Made by a program: the position numbers and the translations under genes. DNA of 64,000 bases from Caldicellulosiruptor bescii DSM 6725 (GTDB lineage: Bacteria; Bacillota; Thermoanaerobacteria; Caldicellulosiruptorales; Caldicellulosiruptoraceae): positions 886,501 to 950,500 of the forward strand of contig NC_012034.1 of NCBI RefSeq assembly GCF_000022325.1. Reading direction: 5' to 3'. Under the pieces are notes generated by a model, which saw only the letters and a list, made by a program, of their open reading frames with translations, did no database searches and had not been told where the DNA came from. Shown piece after piece: positions 54,281 through 62,737 of this stretch (positions are counted from its first letter, which is position 1; the number at the start of each line of letters is the position of its first letter).

Positions 54281-55366
54281 GTGGACTTATCTAAATTTGA
54301 TGTAAAAAAATTCTGGGAAGAGAATGATTTTTGTAGGCTTAATTTTGACAAAAAAACAAGGATTCCTATCCACTTTTGGCTTGATGACCATTTTCTGTTT
54401 GAGCTGGTGGGTCCTTTTTCAACAGTTGATTATTATTCTAAAAAATCATACAGACTTCAAATTCATAAAAAAGCTAATGACGTATTGGAAAAGGAACTTG
54501 GAAGAAGATTTTATTCTGAGGAAGAAATTGAGCCACCAGAACCAACAAGGTTTGAGATTGTCATGGGAAGTAAAGTAGTGATATCAGAAGGTGGGACACC
54601 TTGGCTTGAACCGGCAATTGAAAGTTTAGATGAGATGAAGAGTTATATAGAAAAAATAGAGAAGATTGATGTAAAAAAAGTAGTTACACCTGAACTTTTG
54701 AAGGCAAAAGAAGATTATGAAAAAGCGACAGGGAAGAAACTAAAATGGGGGCATATGACAAGAGGACCTGCTACAATTGCAACAAGTTTATTGGGGACAA
54801 CAAGTCTTTGTATATTGCTCATGGATGAGCCAGAGCTTATGGATGAGTTTTTTGAGATATTAAAGGAAAAGCTCGTGGAATATATAAAAAATTTAAGAGA
54901 TTACTGTGAAGTTGAATATAACGGAATTGCAATTAATGATGATAACTGTTTTTTATTTTCGCCCAAGTTATATGAAAGATACTGTGCACCTATTTTAGAG
55001 AGTTTGTTTAAAAATTTTGCACCAAGAAAAGAAGATACTCGCTATCAACATTCGGATAGCAATATGCAGCACCTACTTCCTATTTTAAATGACCTTGGAG
55101 TAAATAGCGTTAATTTTGGGCCTGAAATTCACCCTGCAACGATAAGAAAGTTTATGCCAAATGCATTGATTTATGGACAGATGCCACCATTTATATTGAG
55201 AAATGGGAGTGCAGAAGAAATTATCGAGTACGTAAAAAGAGATATGCAAGTTTTAAAAGATGATGGAAACTTTATCGAGACACCAGCAGGTTCTGTTGCA
55301 TCAGGTACTCCTCTTGAAAACATAAAAATATACATGTGGGCAGTTCAAGAATATGGAAAAATATAG
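54281..55366 (+). CDS. Uroporphyrinogen decarboxylase/methyltransferase-like protein
   Basis: 361 residues from GTG 54281 with GGAGGAGGG upstream. It has the overall URO-D (TIM-barrel) pattern of the MtaA/MtbA methyltransferase branch: EGGTPWLEPAIESLDEM, GHMTRGPATIATSLLG, LMDEPELMDEFFEIL, AINDDNCFLFSPKLYERY, QHSDSNMQHLLPILNDLGVN and GPEIHPATIRKFM. At the place of the HxC zinc motif of MtaA it has H257-S-D259, so the metal site, if any, differs. It does not look like the heme enzyme: no heme genes are near, and it sits between two sugar-binding-protein genes. A role on the 4-O-methyl group of glucuronate is possible but unproven. Confidence 0.75.
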   Translation: MDLSKFDVKKFWEENDFCRLNFDKKTRIPIHFWLDDHFLFELVGPFSTVDYYSKKSYRLQIHKKANDVLEKELGRRFYSEEEIEPPEPTRFEIVMGSKVVISEGGTPWLEPAIESLDEMKSYIEKIEKIDVKKVVTPELLKAKEDYEKATGKKLKWGHMTRGPATIATSLLGTTSLCILLMDEPELMDEFFEILKEKLVEYIKNLRDYCEVEYNGIAINDDNCFLFSPKLYERYCAPILESLFKNFAPRKEDTRYQHSDSNMQHLLPILNDLGVNSVNFGPEIHPATIRKFMPNALIYGQMPPFILRNGSAEEIIEYVKRDMQVLKDDGNFIETPAGSVASGTPLENIKIYMWAVQEYGKI

Positions 55367-55380
55367 ACTTTTGACATATC

Positions 55381-55442
55381 AATTTTATGGGGGAAATATG
55401 TTAGATTTTAAGGGTTGTTTTTATCTAAATACTATGTAAAAT
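55381..55442 (+). promoter_or_regulatory. Internal promoter with two degenerate 12-bp repeats
   Basis: AATTTTATGGGG (55381-55392) and AGATTTTAAGGG (55403-55414) each match 9/12 of the repeat found upstream of the first binding-protein gene and lie 22 bp apart. The second abuts TTGTTT (55415-55420), with a 16-bp spacer to TAAAAT (55437-55442): the same geometry as at 52398-52425. Suggests co-regulation of both genes. Confidence 0.5.
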
Positions 55443-55505
55443 GAACAGTAGAGAATGATAATTGTTCATCCTTGATAAAAATTCAAAGAGAGGAGGCGTT
55501 TCAAT

Positions 55506-57182
55506 TTGAAATTTTTAAGAAAAATTTCGATTGTGGTAGCGCTTGTTTTCATTATTTCCGCGGTGCTGGGTGGGATTGTACCTGTATCTTCCCAGAAGGT
55601 TGAAGGTGCATCAAAAAAGGTTGTAACTTTTACAATGTTTAGTGCAGATGCGACAGTACAGTATCACCCAGATATTTTCAGTACTGCTATTGGGCAAGAG
55701 ATTACAAAAAGGACAGGCGTAAGATTGAAAATCGAACACTTTGTAGGAATGGACCAGGCAACAAAGATATCACTTATGCTTGCATCTGGTGATTTACCAG
55801 ACTTGGTTTATGGCAGTGGTGAGCACAAACAATTTATTCAGAACAAAGCTTTAGTTCCGCTTGATAACTACATTCAAAAATATGGTCAGTGGACAAAGAA
55901 GGCGTACTCTCAGGCAGATTTGAGGAAACTTCGCCAAGCTGATGGACATATTTATTTCTTGAGCTACACAAGAGGTGAAGTGTCACCAAGTGCAAGTGGT
56001 GAAGGTTTATATGTAATGATTGACATGTTACAAAAGAATAACTGGCCAAGATTAAAGTACTGGGAAGATTTGATGCCAATGTTAAGAAATTATGTTAAGA
56101 AATATCCAAAGTACAAAGGTATGCCTGTAATAGGCATGTCAGCAATTACAGAAGGCGCAAGATTCTATGTAATTCAAGATCCTGCAACAGGTTTGAATGG
56201 TCTTATAGCAGATACTGTACAAGTTGATCCGAAAACATATAAAGCAAGCTATGACCCTGCAGGAATAGGAATGTACAAAGCTTACAAGGCACTAAATGCT
56301 CTGTGGAATGAAGGTTTGTTTGATAAAGAAGCATTTGTTCAGACATATGACCAATGGGCTGCGAAAGTTGCTCAAGGTAGAGTTGTGACAAGCTGGGGAA
56401 GGTCATGGCACTTTAACACAGCATTCAATACACTACGAAAGAATGGCGAAGATGATAGAATCCTTGTTCCATTTGGCATTGTATTTAAAGGGGTTAAAAA
56501 ATCAAGATATGTGATGCTTCAGTCAATTGGAACAAGAGATGGCATAAGCATTACAAAGAAGTGTAAAGATCCTGTAAGAGCATTCCAGTTCTTAGACCAA
56601 ATGCTCAATCCAGATATTCAGAAACTTATGTTCTGGGGTATTAAAGGAAGAGATTATCTTGTTGACAATAAAGGTAAGATGTACAGAACACAAGCTATGA
56701 TTGACAAAGCAAGAGACCCTGTTTACCAGAAACAAGAAGGGCTTGGCTACTGGAACATCTGGCCAAGATGGCAGCTCAAGCTTCCAGATGGAAATTATGT
56801 AAAACCTGAACTTGATCCAGATATTGCATATATGCAATGGGCACCAGCACAAAAGAAAGTGCTTGAAGCATACAAAGCAAAAACATTTGTTGAACCACCA
56901 TTTGCTGATGAACCTGAATGTCCACCTTGGGGATATGCATGGGAGATCAACGTTCCACCTGAAAAGCAAAAAGAAATCCAGGTTCCACTCAACATTGCTA
57001 ACGACCTTGCAAGGAAGTATATACCAATGCTTATAATGGCTCCAAAGGGCAAGTATGATGAGGTATGGAACAAATACAAAGCAGAGGTTAGATCAAAGAT
57101 TAACACAAAACCAATTGAAGAGTTCTATACACAGGAAATGAGACAGAGAATGGCAGATTGGTACGGGATTAAAGTTAAGTAA
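55506..57182 (+). CDS. LplA-type extracellular solute-binding protein (second copy)
   Basis: 558 residues from TTG 55506 with GAGAGGAGGCG upstream. Signal peptide about 1-35, again with no lipobox Cys (cleavage likely near VEGASK). Mature segments parallel the first copy: FTMFSADATVQYHPDIF, LMLASGDLPDLVYG, LDNYIQKYGQW, ADGHIYFLSYTRGE, RDGISITKKCKDPVRAFQFL. Differences in the ligand-side loops (ASGEGLYVMIDMLQ versus PDGFWLPIDLLE) suggest a related but not identical ligand, for example different chain length. It is next to the permease genes and is probably their main partner. Confidence 0.9.
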   Translation: MKFLRKISIVVALVFIISAVLGGIVPVSSQKVEGASKKVVTFTMFSADATVQYHPDIFSTAIGQEITKRTGVRLKIEHFVGMDQATKISLMLASGDLPDLVYGSGEHKQFIQNKALVPLDNYIQKYGQWTKKAYSQADLRKLRQADGHIYFLSYTRGEVSPSASGEGLYVMIDMLQKNNWPRLKYWEDLMPMLRNYVKKYPKYKGMPVIGMSAITEGARFYVIQDPATGLNGLIADTVQVDPKTYKASYDPAGIGMYKAYKALNALWNEGLFDKEAFVQTYDQWAAKVAQGRVVTSWGRSWHFNTAFNTLRKNGEDDRILVPFGIVFKGVKKSRYVMLQSIGTRDGISITKKCKDPVRAFQFLDQMLNPDIQKLMFWGIKGRDYLVDNKGKMYRTQAMIDKARDPVYQKQEGLGYWNIWPRWQLKLPDGNYVKPELDPDIAYMQWAPAQKKVLEAYKAKTFVEPPFADEPECPPWGYAWEINVPPEKQKEIQVPLNIANDLARKYIPMLIMAPKGKYDEVWNKYKAEVRSKINTKPIEEFYTQEMRQRMADWYGIKVK

Positions 57183-57198
57183 TGTTTCTGAAACCTCA

Positions 57199-57226
57199 AA
57201 GGGAAGAGGTAAAACCCTCTTCCCTT
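57199..57226 (+). repeat. Stem-loop between binding protein and permease genes
   Basis: Perfect 11-bp stem AAGGGAAGAGG (57199-57209) / CCTCTTCCCTT (57216-57226) with a 6-nt loop and no T run. Without a U tract it is more likely an mRNA 3'-end stabiliser than a true terminator. Confidence 0.65.
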
Positions 57227-57304
57227 ATATAACTAAATTGTTAAGACTACATTATAATGGGTACTAATCTTGTAGGAGCAAAGTTTTAAAAGGAGGTAAT
57301 TACA

Positions 57305-58243
57305 TTGGATGCAGTATACTACAATGGTTCAAAGAAAACGTTCTGGCAAAAAGTAAAAGAGCAGAAAGAACTTGTTTTTATGATATTTCCATTTGTCTTG
57401 TATGTAATTTTGTTTCACTACATACCACTTTGGTGGTGGGTCATTGCATTTAAAGAATACAGGCCATTCCAAGGTGTTTGGGGTTCAGAGTGGGTAGGTT
57501 TGCAGCAATTTAAAGATTTATTCAGCGACTCTGGTTTTTGGCTTGCTATGAGAAATACAATTGTTATAAGCTTTTTGAAGCTTGTTACGTCCTTTGCAGC
57601 AGCTATCTTACTTGCATTGATGCTTAACGAAGTGAAGAATATGTTATTTAAAAGAACTATTCAGACAATTTCATATCTTCCACACTTTGTTTCTTGGGTT
57701 GTGGCGGCGAGTATAGTTATAAGTGTGCTTTCACCTGAGTCAGGTATACTCAATCAAATTTTGATGTCACTCAAGATTATTAAACAGCCAATTGTCTGGA
57801 TGGGTGAAGGACATTATTTCTGGTGGATATTGGCTCTCTCGAATGTTTGGAAGGAAACAGGATGGAATGCTATAGTGTATTTGGCAGCAATGACAAGTAT
57901 AGACCCTGAACTTTACGATGCTGCAAGCGTGGATGGTTGTGGAAGACTGCAGAAGATAAGATATGTAACACTGCCAGGGATTGCTCCAACAATTAGTATG
58001 CTTCTTATTCTCAACGTTGGTTGGCTTTTGAATGCTGGTTTTGAACAGGTTCTTTTGCTCAGAAACCCCCTTGTTCAGGATTACTCTCAAATTCTTGACA
58101 CCTATGTTCTTGATTATGGTATTACAATGTACAGATATTCATATGCTACAGCTGCTGGTATGTTTAAGAGCGTTGTAAGTATTTTGCTTGTGTTGTTTGC
58201 AAATAAGGTTGCTGCAAAATTGAATGCATCAACTGTTGTATAA
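57305..58243 (+). CDS. lplB: LplB-type sugar ABC permease
   Basis: 312 residues from TTG 57305 with AAAGGAGGT upstream. Six membrane segments; the ATPase-contact EAA loop reads DAASVDGCGRLQKIRYVTLP. LVFMIFPFVLYVILFHYIPL and LLNAGFEQVLLLRNPLVQ are typical of the LplB family that imports complex oligosaccharides. No ATPase gene is present; such systems use a shared MsmX-type ATPase encoded elsewhere. Confidence 0.93.
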   Translation: MDAVYYNGSKKTFWQKVKEQKELVFMIFPFVLYVILFHYIPLWWWVIAFKEYRPFQGVWGSEWVGLQQFKDLFSDSGFWLAMRNTIVISFLKLVTSFAAAILLALMLNEVKNMLFKRTIQTISYLPHFVSWVVAASIVISVLSPESGILNQILMSLKIIKQPIVWMGEGHYFWWILALSNVWKETGWNAIVYLAAMTSIDPELYDAASVDGCGRLQKIRYVTLPGIAPTISMLLILNVGWLLNAGFEQVLLLRNPLVQDYSQILDTYVLDYGITMYRYSYATAAGMFKSVVSILLVLFANKVAAKLNASTVV

Positions 58244-58276
58244 AAAAGCTTAAACGTTAAGGAGGGAAAATTCAAA

Positions 58277-59176
58277 ATGTTTAAGAAAAAAACAGCCGAG
58301 GATATTATAGTTGACTTGGTTGTTTATATAAGTTTGATTTTTGTCGGTATTGTGACTTTATATCCATTTTTAAATGTATTAGCTGTTTCATTCAACGATG
58401 CACTTGACACAGTTCGAGGAGGAATTTATATCTGGCCAAGAAAATGGACATTAAAAAACTATGAAATTATTGTTAGCAATCCGCAGATTTACAATGCAGC
58501 TTTAGTATCTGTTGCAAGAACAGTTCTTGGTACAGTGCTTGGTATTATTTGTACAATGTTTGTTGCTTATCCTTTGTCAAGAAAAGATTTTGTATTAAGA
58601 CGTCCGTTTTCTGCAATAATGGTTTTGACTATGTATTTTGGAGCAGGTTTAATTCCAACCTACTTATTGTATAGGTCGCTCGGACTTTTAAACACATTTT
58701 GGGTTTATATTGTTCCTGCACTTTTGGGAATGTTTAATGTTGTTGTGGTCAGAAGCTATATAGAATCTTTGCCATCAAGTTTGATAGAATCTGCTAAAAT
58801 TGATGGAGCAAGCGAATTTAGAATTTTGTGGCAGATAATCTTTCCACTTACCCTGCCAGCAGTTGCGACAATAGCACTCTTTATTGGAGTTGGGCATTGG
58901 AATTCATGGTTTGACGTATATATCTTTAATTCGCAAAGACCTGACCTGAGTACTCTTCAGTATGAGCTTCAAAAAATTCTGGCATCTGTAAGCATGCAGG
59001 TTGGAAGAAATCCTGACTATCAAATGGGAGCAATGGCTGAAACTCAGCAGGTTACTCCAAACTCGGTAAGAGCAAGTATGACAATTGTTGCCACAGCTCC
59101 AATTATTATGGTTTATCCATTCTTGCAGAGATATTTTGTAAAGGGTCTTACTCTTGGTAGCGTTAAAGGAGAGTAA
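58277..59176 (+). CDS. lplC: LplC/YtcP-type sugar ABC permease
   Basis: 299 residues with six membrane segments. EAA loop ESAKIDGASEFRILWQIIFP; conserved VSFNDALDTVRGGIYIWPRK near the N terminus and LPTYLLYRSLGLLNTFWVYI-like region in the middle. Forms the channel with LplB; starts 33 bp after it with AAGGAGGGAA upstream. A terminator follows, so the transporter unit ends here. Confidence 0.93.
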   Translation: MFKKKTAEDIIVDLVVYISLIFVGIVTLYPFLNVLAVSFNDALDTVRGGIYIWPRKWTLKNYEIIVSNPQIYNAALVSVARTVLGTVLGIICTMFVAYPLSRKDFVLRRPFSAIMVLTMYFGAGLIPTYLLYRSLGLLNTFWVYIVPALLGMFNVVVVRSYIESLPSSLIESAKIDGASEFRILWQIIFPLTLPAVATIALFIGVGHWNSWFDVYIFNSQRPDLSTLQYELQKILASVSMQVGRNPDYQMGAMAETQQVTPNSVRASMTIVATAPIIMVYPFLQRYFVKGLTLGSVKGE

Positions 59177-59188
59177 TCAAAGCTTTTT

Positions 59189-59226
59189 AAAGTGGGTGAT
59201 TTTCGCCCACTTTGATTTGTTTTTTA
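59189..59226 (+). terminator. Terminator after the permease genes
   Basis: AAAGTGGGTGA (59189-59199) / TCGCCCACTTT (59203-59213), 11 bp with one G-U, tight loop, then GATTTGTTTTTT. Confidence 0.85.
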
Positions 59227-59263
59227 TAAGTAAATAAAATACAGTTATTATCCTTGTGTATTA

Positions 59264-59272
59264 TGATATAAT
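59264..59272 (+). promoter_or_regulatory. Extended -10 promoter of the yesM-yesN genes
   Basis: TGATATAAT with a perfect -10 at 59267-59272; the -35 region (GTTATT) is poor. It lies 22 bp before the kinase start and just after the permease terminator, so the regulators have their own promoter. Confidence 0.6.
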
Positions 59273-59293
59273 TAAGCTTAGGAGATATAAAAC

Positions 59294-61126
59294 TTGTGGT
59301 GGAATAAAGTGTTAAAAAAGTTTTTTAAATTTTCAAAAGAAAGAATACTTGACAGATTAGATAATCTTTCTGTCCGAAAGAAATTGTTACTTGTATACAT
59401 TCTATGTGTTTTAATCCCCACATTAGTAAGCCATTTTATATTTACCATTTTCATTATAAAAAATCTTCAACAACAAAAAATTACCCAGATAAAAAGTGCT
59501 TTTAACATCTTAAATACTAACATAAAAAAGGTAATAGATGAAGCTATATTGTATTCAAATACATTGTATACAGATGATTTACTTAACGATATGCTTGACA
59601 TTAATTACCATGGTATGGATGATTTTTATTCTAATTATGTTCAGTATCTGAGAAATAGGATATATCAGGGTAGAAATGTGTATTCAAACATTGCTCGCGT
59701 AACAATATATACAAACAATCCTACAATTTTAAATAGTGACGGGTATAGAAAGTTAAATATTCAAGAGGTTAAAGAATGGTATGATAAAGTAATTAATAAT
59801 CTGCAAGGAATAGTTATAATACCTACCAGCGACGATGGAGTTAATGGAGAAGAAGGATATGTGTCATTGATAAGAAATCTCAATCAATATGAGCAAAGAA
59901 GTACTTCGACGGGAAACAATAGTAAATATACGAAAATAGCAAAAATTGATATTTATCTTTCAAGCTTTTTTAATTCCATAAATTTTGAGGTATTTGGTGG
60001 AGAAATTTACTTAATAGACAGCAGTAACAGAATAATTGCAGCTCATACATACAATAATTTAATTTTTACCAAGCCTTTTGTAAAATTTGAGACGAGTAAA
60101 TTTGTGCCGAAAGGTTCGTATGTGTTTGTAAATAATCTGGATATAAATCTTTTAAATGGATGGAAACTTGTTGGAGTATTTTCGCGATCGTATATGATGG
60201 GAGAGATATACAGAGCTATTGAGTTCATATTACTTATTTCCCTTTTGAGCTTGATATTTGCAACCTTTTTAATAAGACTCATAACTTCTTCTATATCAAA
60301 TAGACTGGAACTTTTAGAAAGACATATGAGAAAAGTTAAGAAGCAGCGCTTCGAGATTCTGACATGCAGAGAAGGGAACGATGAGATTGGAAATCTTATA
60401 AGAGAATTTAACAATATGACAATAAGACTTAAAGAACTAATAGAGAAGGAAATGCTTTCTGAAATTCAAAAGAAGACACTTGAAGTTGAAAAAAAACAGG
60501 CAGAGATAAATGCGCTTCAGAGTCAGATAAATCCACATTTTCTTTTCAATACACTGGACTCAATAAGAATGCGTTCTGTTTTGAAGAACGAACTGGAAAC
60601 AGCTGAGATAATTAAGTATCTAACAAGGACTTTAAGGAGGCTTATTTACTGGGGAAATGATATAACCACAGTTCAGGAAGAAATCAATTTTGTAGAAGAT
60701 TTTCTAAAAATACAGCAATACAGATTTGGTGAAAAATTGACATATGAAATTTTTGTAGAAGAGGATGCTAAAAATTGTTTGATTCCTAAGATGACAATCC
60801 AGCCACTTGTTGAAAATGCGTGTATACATGGTATAGAAGAAAAAGAAGACAGTGGTAAAGTAATAGTTAAAGTAAAAAAAGAGGGTATAAATTTAATAAT
60901 AGAAGTTGCTGACAACGGGATAGGGATGAACGAGAAAAAGCTTGAGGAGCTTTATGCTAACCTTAACAATCCACTCTATGATAAAAGCATTGGGCTTAAA
61001 AATGTTTACAGAAGGTTAATGCTGTACTACAACGACAATGCTGAGTTTTATATTGAAAGTTCTATCAATAAAGGGACAAAGGTTGTTATTAAACTTCCTT
61101 TAGAATTGCCAGCATTTGTTTCATAG
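59294..61126 (+). CDS. YesM-type sensor histidine kinase
   Basis: 610 residues from TTG 59294, with AGGAG ten bases upstream. Membrane segments near 33-57 and 310-333 flank a large outside sensor region; a HAMP-like linker follows. The His_kinase domain of the LytS/YesM class has LQSQINPHFLFNTLDSIRMR (phospho-acceptor His415), and the ATPase part has PLVENACIHGIEEKED and EVADNGIGMNEKK, then SIGLKNVYRRL. It senses an extracytoplasmic signal, probably an oligosaccharide or a loaded binding protein, and phosphorylates the adjacent YesN-type regulator. Confidence 0.93.
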   Translation: MWWNKVLKKFFKFSKERILDRLDNLSVRKKLLLVYILCVLIPTLVSHFIFTIFIIKNLQQQKITQIKSAFNILNTNIKKVIDEAILYSNTLYTDDLLNDMLDINYHGMDDFYSNYVQYLRNRIYQGRNVYSNIARVTIYTNNPTILNSDGYRKLNIQEVKEWYDKVINNLQGIVIIPTSDDGVNGEEGYVSLIRNLNQYEQRSTSTGNNSKYTKIAKIDIYLSSFFNSINFEVFGGEIYLIDSSNRIIAAHTYNNLIFTKPFVKFETSKFVPKGSYVFVNNLDINLLNGWKLVGVFSRSYMMGEIYRAIEFILLISLLSLIFATFLIRLITSSISNRLELLERHMRKVKKQRFEILTCREGNDEIGNLIREFNNMTIRLKELIEKEMLSEIQKKTLEVEKKQAEINALQSQINPHFLFNTLDSIRMRSVLKNELETAEIIKYLTRTLRRLIYWGNDITTVQEEINFVEDFLKIQQYRFGEKLTYEIFVEEDAKNCLIPKMTIQPLVENACIHGIEEKEDSGKVIVKVKKEGINLIIEVADNGIGMNEKKLEELYANLNNPLYDKSIGLKNVYRRLMLYYNDNAEFYIESSINKGTKVVIKLPLELPAFVS

Positions 61127-61148
61127 AATATAGTGAGGGTGTGTAACC

Positions 61149-62678
61149 ATGATAAAGATTCTTTTGGTTGAAGATGAGATATTCATGAGAAAGGGTATAA
61201 TTAAACTTATTGATTGGGAAAGACTTGGATTTGAAATTGCATATGAAGCGGGAAATGGTCAGGAAGCCCTTGATATTCTCAAAAGTGAGAAAGTAGATGT
61301 GATAATAACGGATATAAAAATGCCAGTAATGGATGGAATTGAGCTGATAAAAAGAGTCTCAGAGAAGTTTGAAAACAAACCGGCAATAATAATTATAAGT
61401 GGGTACAATGAGTTTGAATTTGCAAAGGCAGCTATAAAGTATGGTGTAAATGATTATCTATTAAAACCTATAGATGAGAATGAGCTTATTCAAACCTTAG
61501 AGAGGATAAAAACGAGGATATCAAGCGAAAAGGAAGACTATAAAAAGAAAGAATTATTTGAATATGTGAGAAGGAACTCAGCTTTTATAAAAGCTCTTGA
61601 GATACAAAATGATGATTATCTTGTAAGTAGTAGTGAAGATGGAGTGAAAAAATATCTTGGAATTTCAAAACAGGAAGCTTTTCAATATGAAGATGATTTG
61701 ACCATTTATGAAAAATTAATGGAAACAGAAAAAAGTGTAAATACCAAGTATTTGGACAAAGGTATAGAGATTAAATGTTATTGGGATAGTTACTTTAACT
61801 TACTTTTTGTAGTAAACACCATTCAAGGGTATAAGAAAAATAGTTTAGTTAAACAGGTTTTTGACGAGATAAGAAGTCTATTAAATTTGCAGGCAATAAT
61901 TGTGCAGGAGTATGTATCTAGCCAGAAGATACATACATTGTATAAACAGCTTTTGAGAAAATTCAACTTTGCCCAATTTTACGAAAAGAGTGGTGTCATT
62001 GAGGCATCAGAGATAGGGGAATTTGAACATTACCTTGAGGATAAAAAACTTTCAAAAGAGTTGATTAGACTAATCGAAGAAAAACGATTTGAAGATATAA
62101 ATGTTAAAGTTTCAAGATTTTTTGATGAGTGTCAGACTAATAAAGTGTCGCCTGAGGTGATTAAGGGTTATATTCTTTTTGCTGTGCTTGAAATAATAGA
62201 TTATTTTGAAGTTTACCAGTTATTTGAGACTGATAGTATAAAGTTTATATTTAGAACCAATATACAAAAAAGTAAATTCTTGAGTAAAGTTATGGAAATT
62301 TTGGAGCAGATTATAAACTGCATTGACGAAAATTCTAAATTTAATGGTTCGAGTTTTATGAAGAAAATAGAGTTGTTTATAAAGGAAAATTACAACAGAG
62401 ATATAACAATTAAAAGTATTGCTCAACAATTTTATATCAATCCTATATATTTGGGAAGGATGTTTAAAAAACACTTTAACATGCCATTTAACAAATATTT
62501 GCATTTAGTGCGCATTGAGAATGCAAAAAGATTACTTCTTAAAACTGATAAAAAGATTTATGAAATAGCTAAGGAAGTAGGTTATAGTGATCCTGACTAT
62601 TTTGCATTAAAATTTGAGGAATATGTAGGCAAAAGTCCTTCAAAATTTAGAAATTCTGTTTCTGTCAACGAGGAGTAA
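61149..62678 (+). CDS. YesN-type response regulator with AraC DNA-binding domain
   Basis: 509 residues. Receiver about 1-120: ILLVEDEIFMRKGIIKLIDW, phospho-acceptor Asp55 in IITDIKMPVMDG, Lys in YLLKPIDENE. A long middle helical region follows. Residues about 405-505 are an AraC-type double helix-turn-helix: YNRDITIKSIAQQFYINPIY, FNKYLHLVRIENAKRLLL and IAKEVGYSDPDYFALKFEEY. It starts 22 bp after the kinase. Likely activator of the transport genes; the direct repeats at 52339-52397 are candidate sites. Confidence 0.93.
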   Translation: MIKILLVEDEIFMRKGIIKLIDWERLGFEIAYEAGNGQEALDILKSEKVDVIITDIKMPVMDGIELIKRVSEKFENKPAIIIISGYNEFEFAKAAIKYGVNDYLLKPIDENELIQTLERIKTRISSEKEDYKKKELFEYVRRNSAFIKALEIQNDDYLVSSSEDGVKKYLGISKQEAFQYEDDLTIYEKLMETEKSVNTKYLDKGIEIKCYWDSYFNLLFVVNTIQGYKKNSLVKQVFDEIRSLLNLQAIIVQEYVSSQKIHTLYKQLLRKFNFAQFYEKSGVIEASEIGEFEHYLEDKKLSKELIRLIEEKRFEDINVKVSRFFDECQTNKVSPEVIKGYILFAVLEIIDYFEVYQLFETDSIKFIFRTNIQKSKFLSKVMEILEQIINCIDENSKFNGSSFMKKIELFIKENYNRDITIKSIAQQFYINPIYLGRMFKKHFNMPFNKYLHLVRIENAKRLLLKTDKKIYEIAKEVGYSDPDYFALKFEEYVGKSPSKFRNSVSVNEE

Positions 62679-62691
62679 TGTGGTTTTTATT

Positions 62692-62713
62692 ATTTAGAAA
62701 TCGTTTTCTAAAT
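62692..62713. promoter_or_regulatory. cre-like palindrome upstream of the alpha-glucuronidase gene
   Basis: ATTTAGAAA-TCGT-TTTCTAAAT is a perfect 9-bp inverted repeat with a central CG. Its core AGAAATCGTTTTCT agrees with the catabolite-responsive element pattern (TGWnAnCGnTnWCA) except at the two outermost bases, as expected for a LacI/CcpA-family operator. It lies between yesN and the glucuronidase start. Confidence 0.55.
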
Positions 62714-62737
62714 AGCTGCGGAAAGGTGTGATTAATT

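Noticed and set aside
54281-55366. Annotation as heme uroporphyrinogen decarboxylase (hemE)
   Set aside because: Sequence fits the methyltransferase-like branch better, and the context is oligosaccharide uptake, not tetrapyrrole synthesis.
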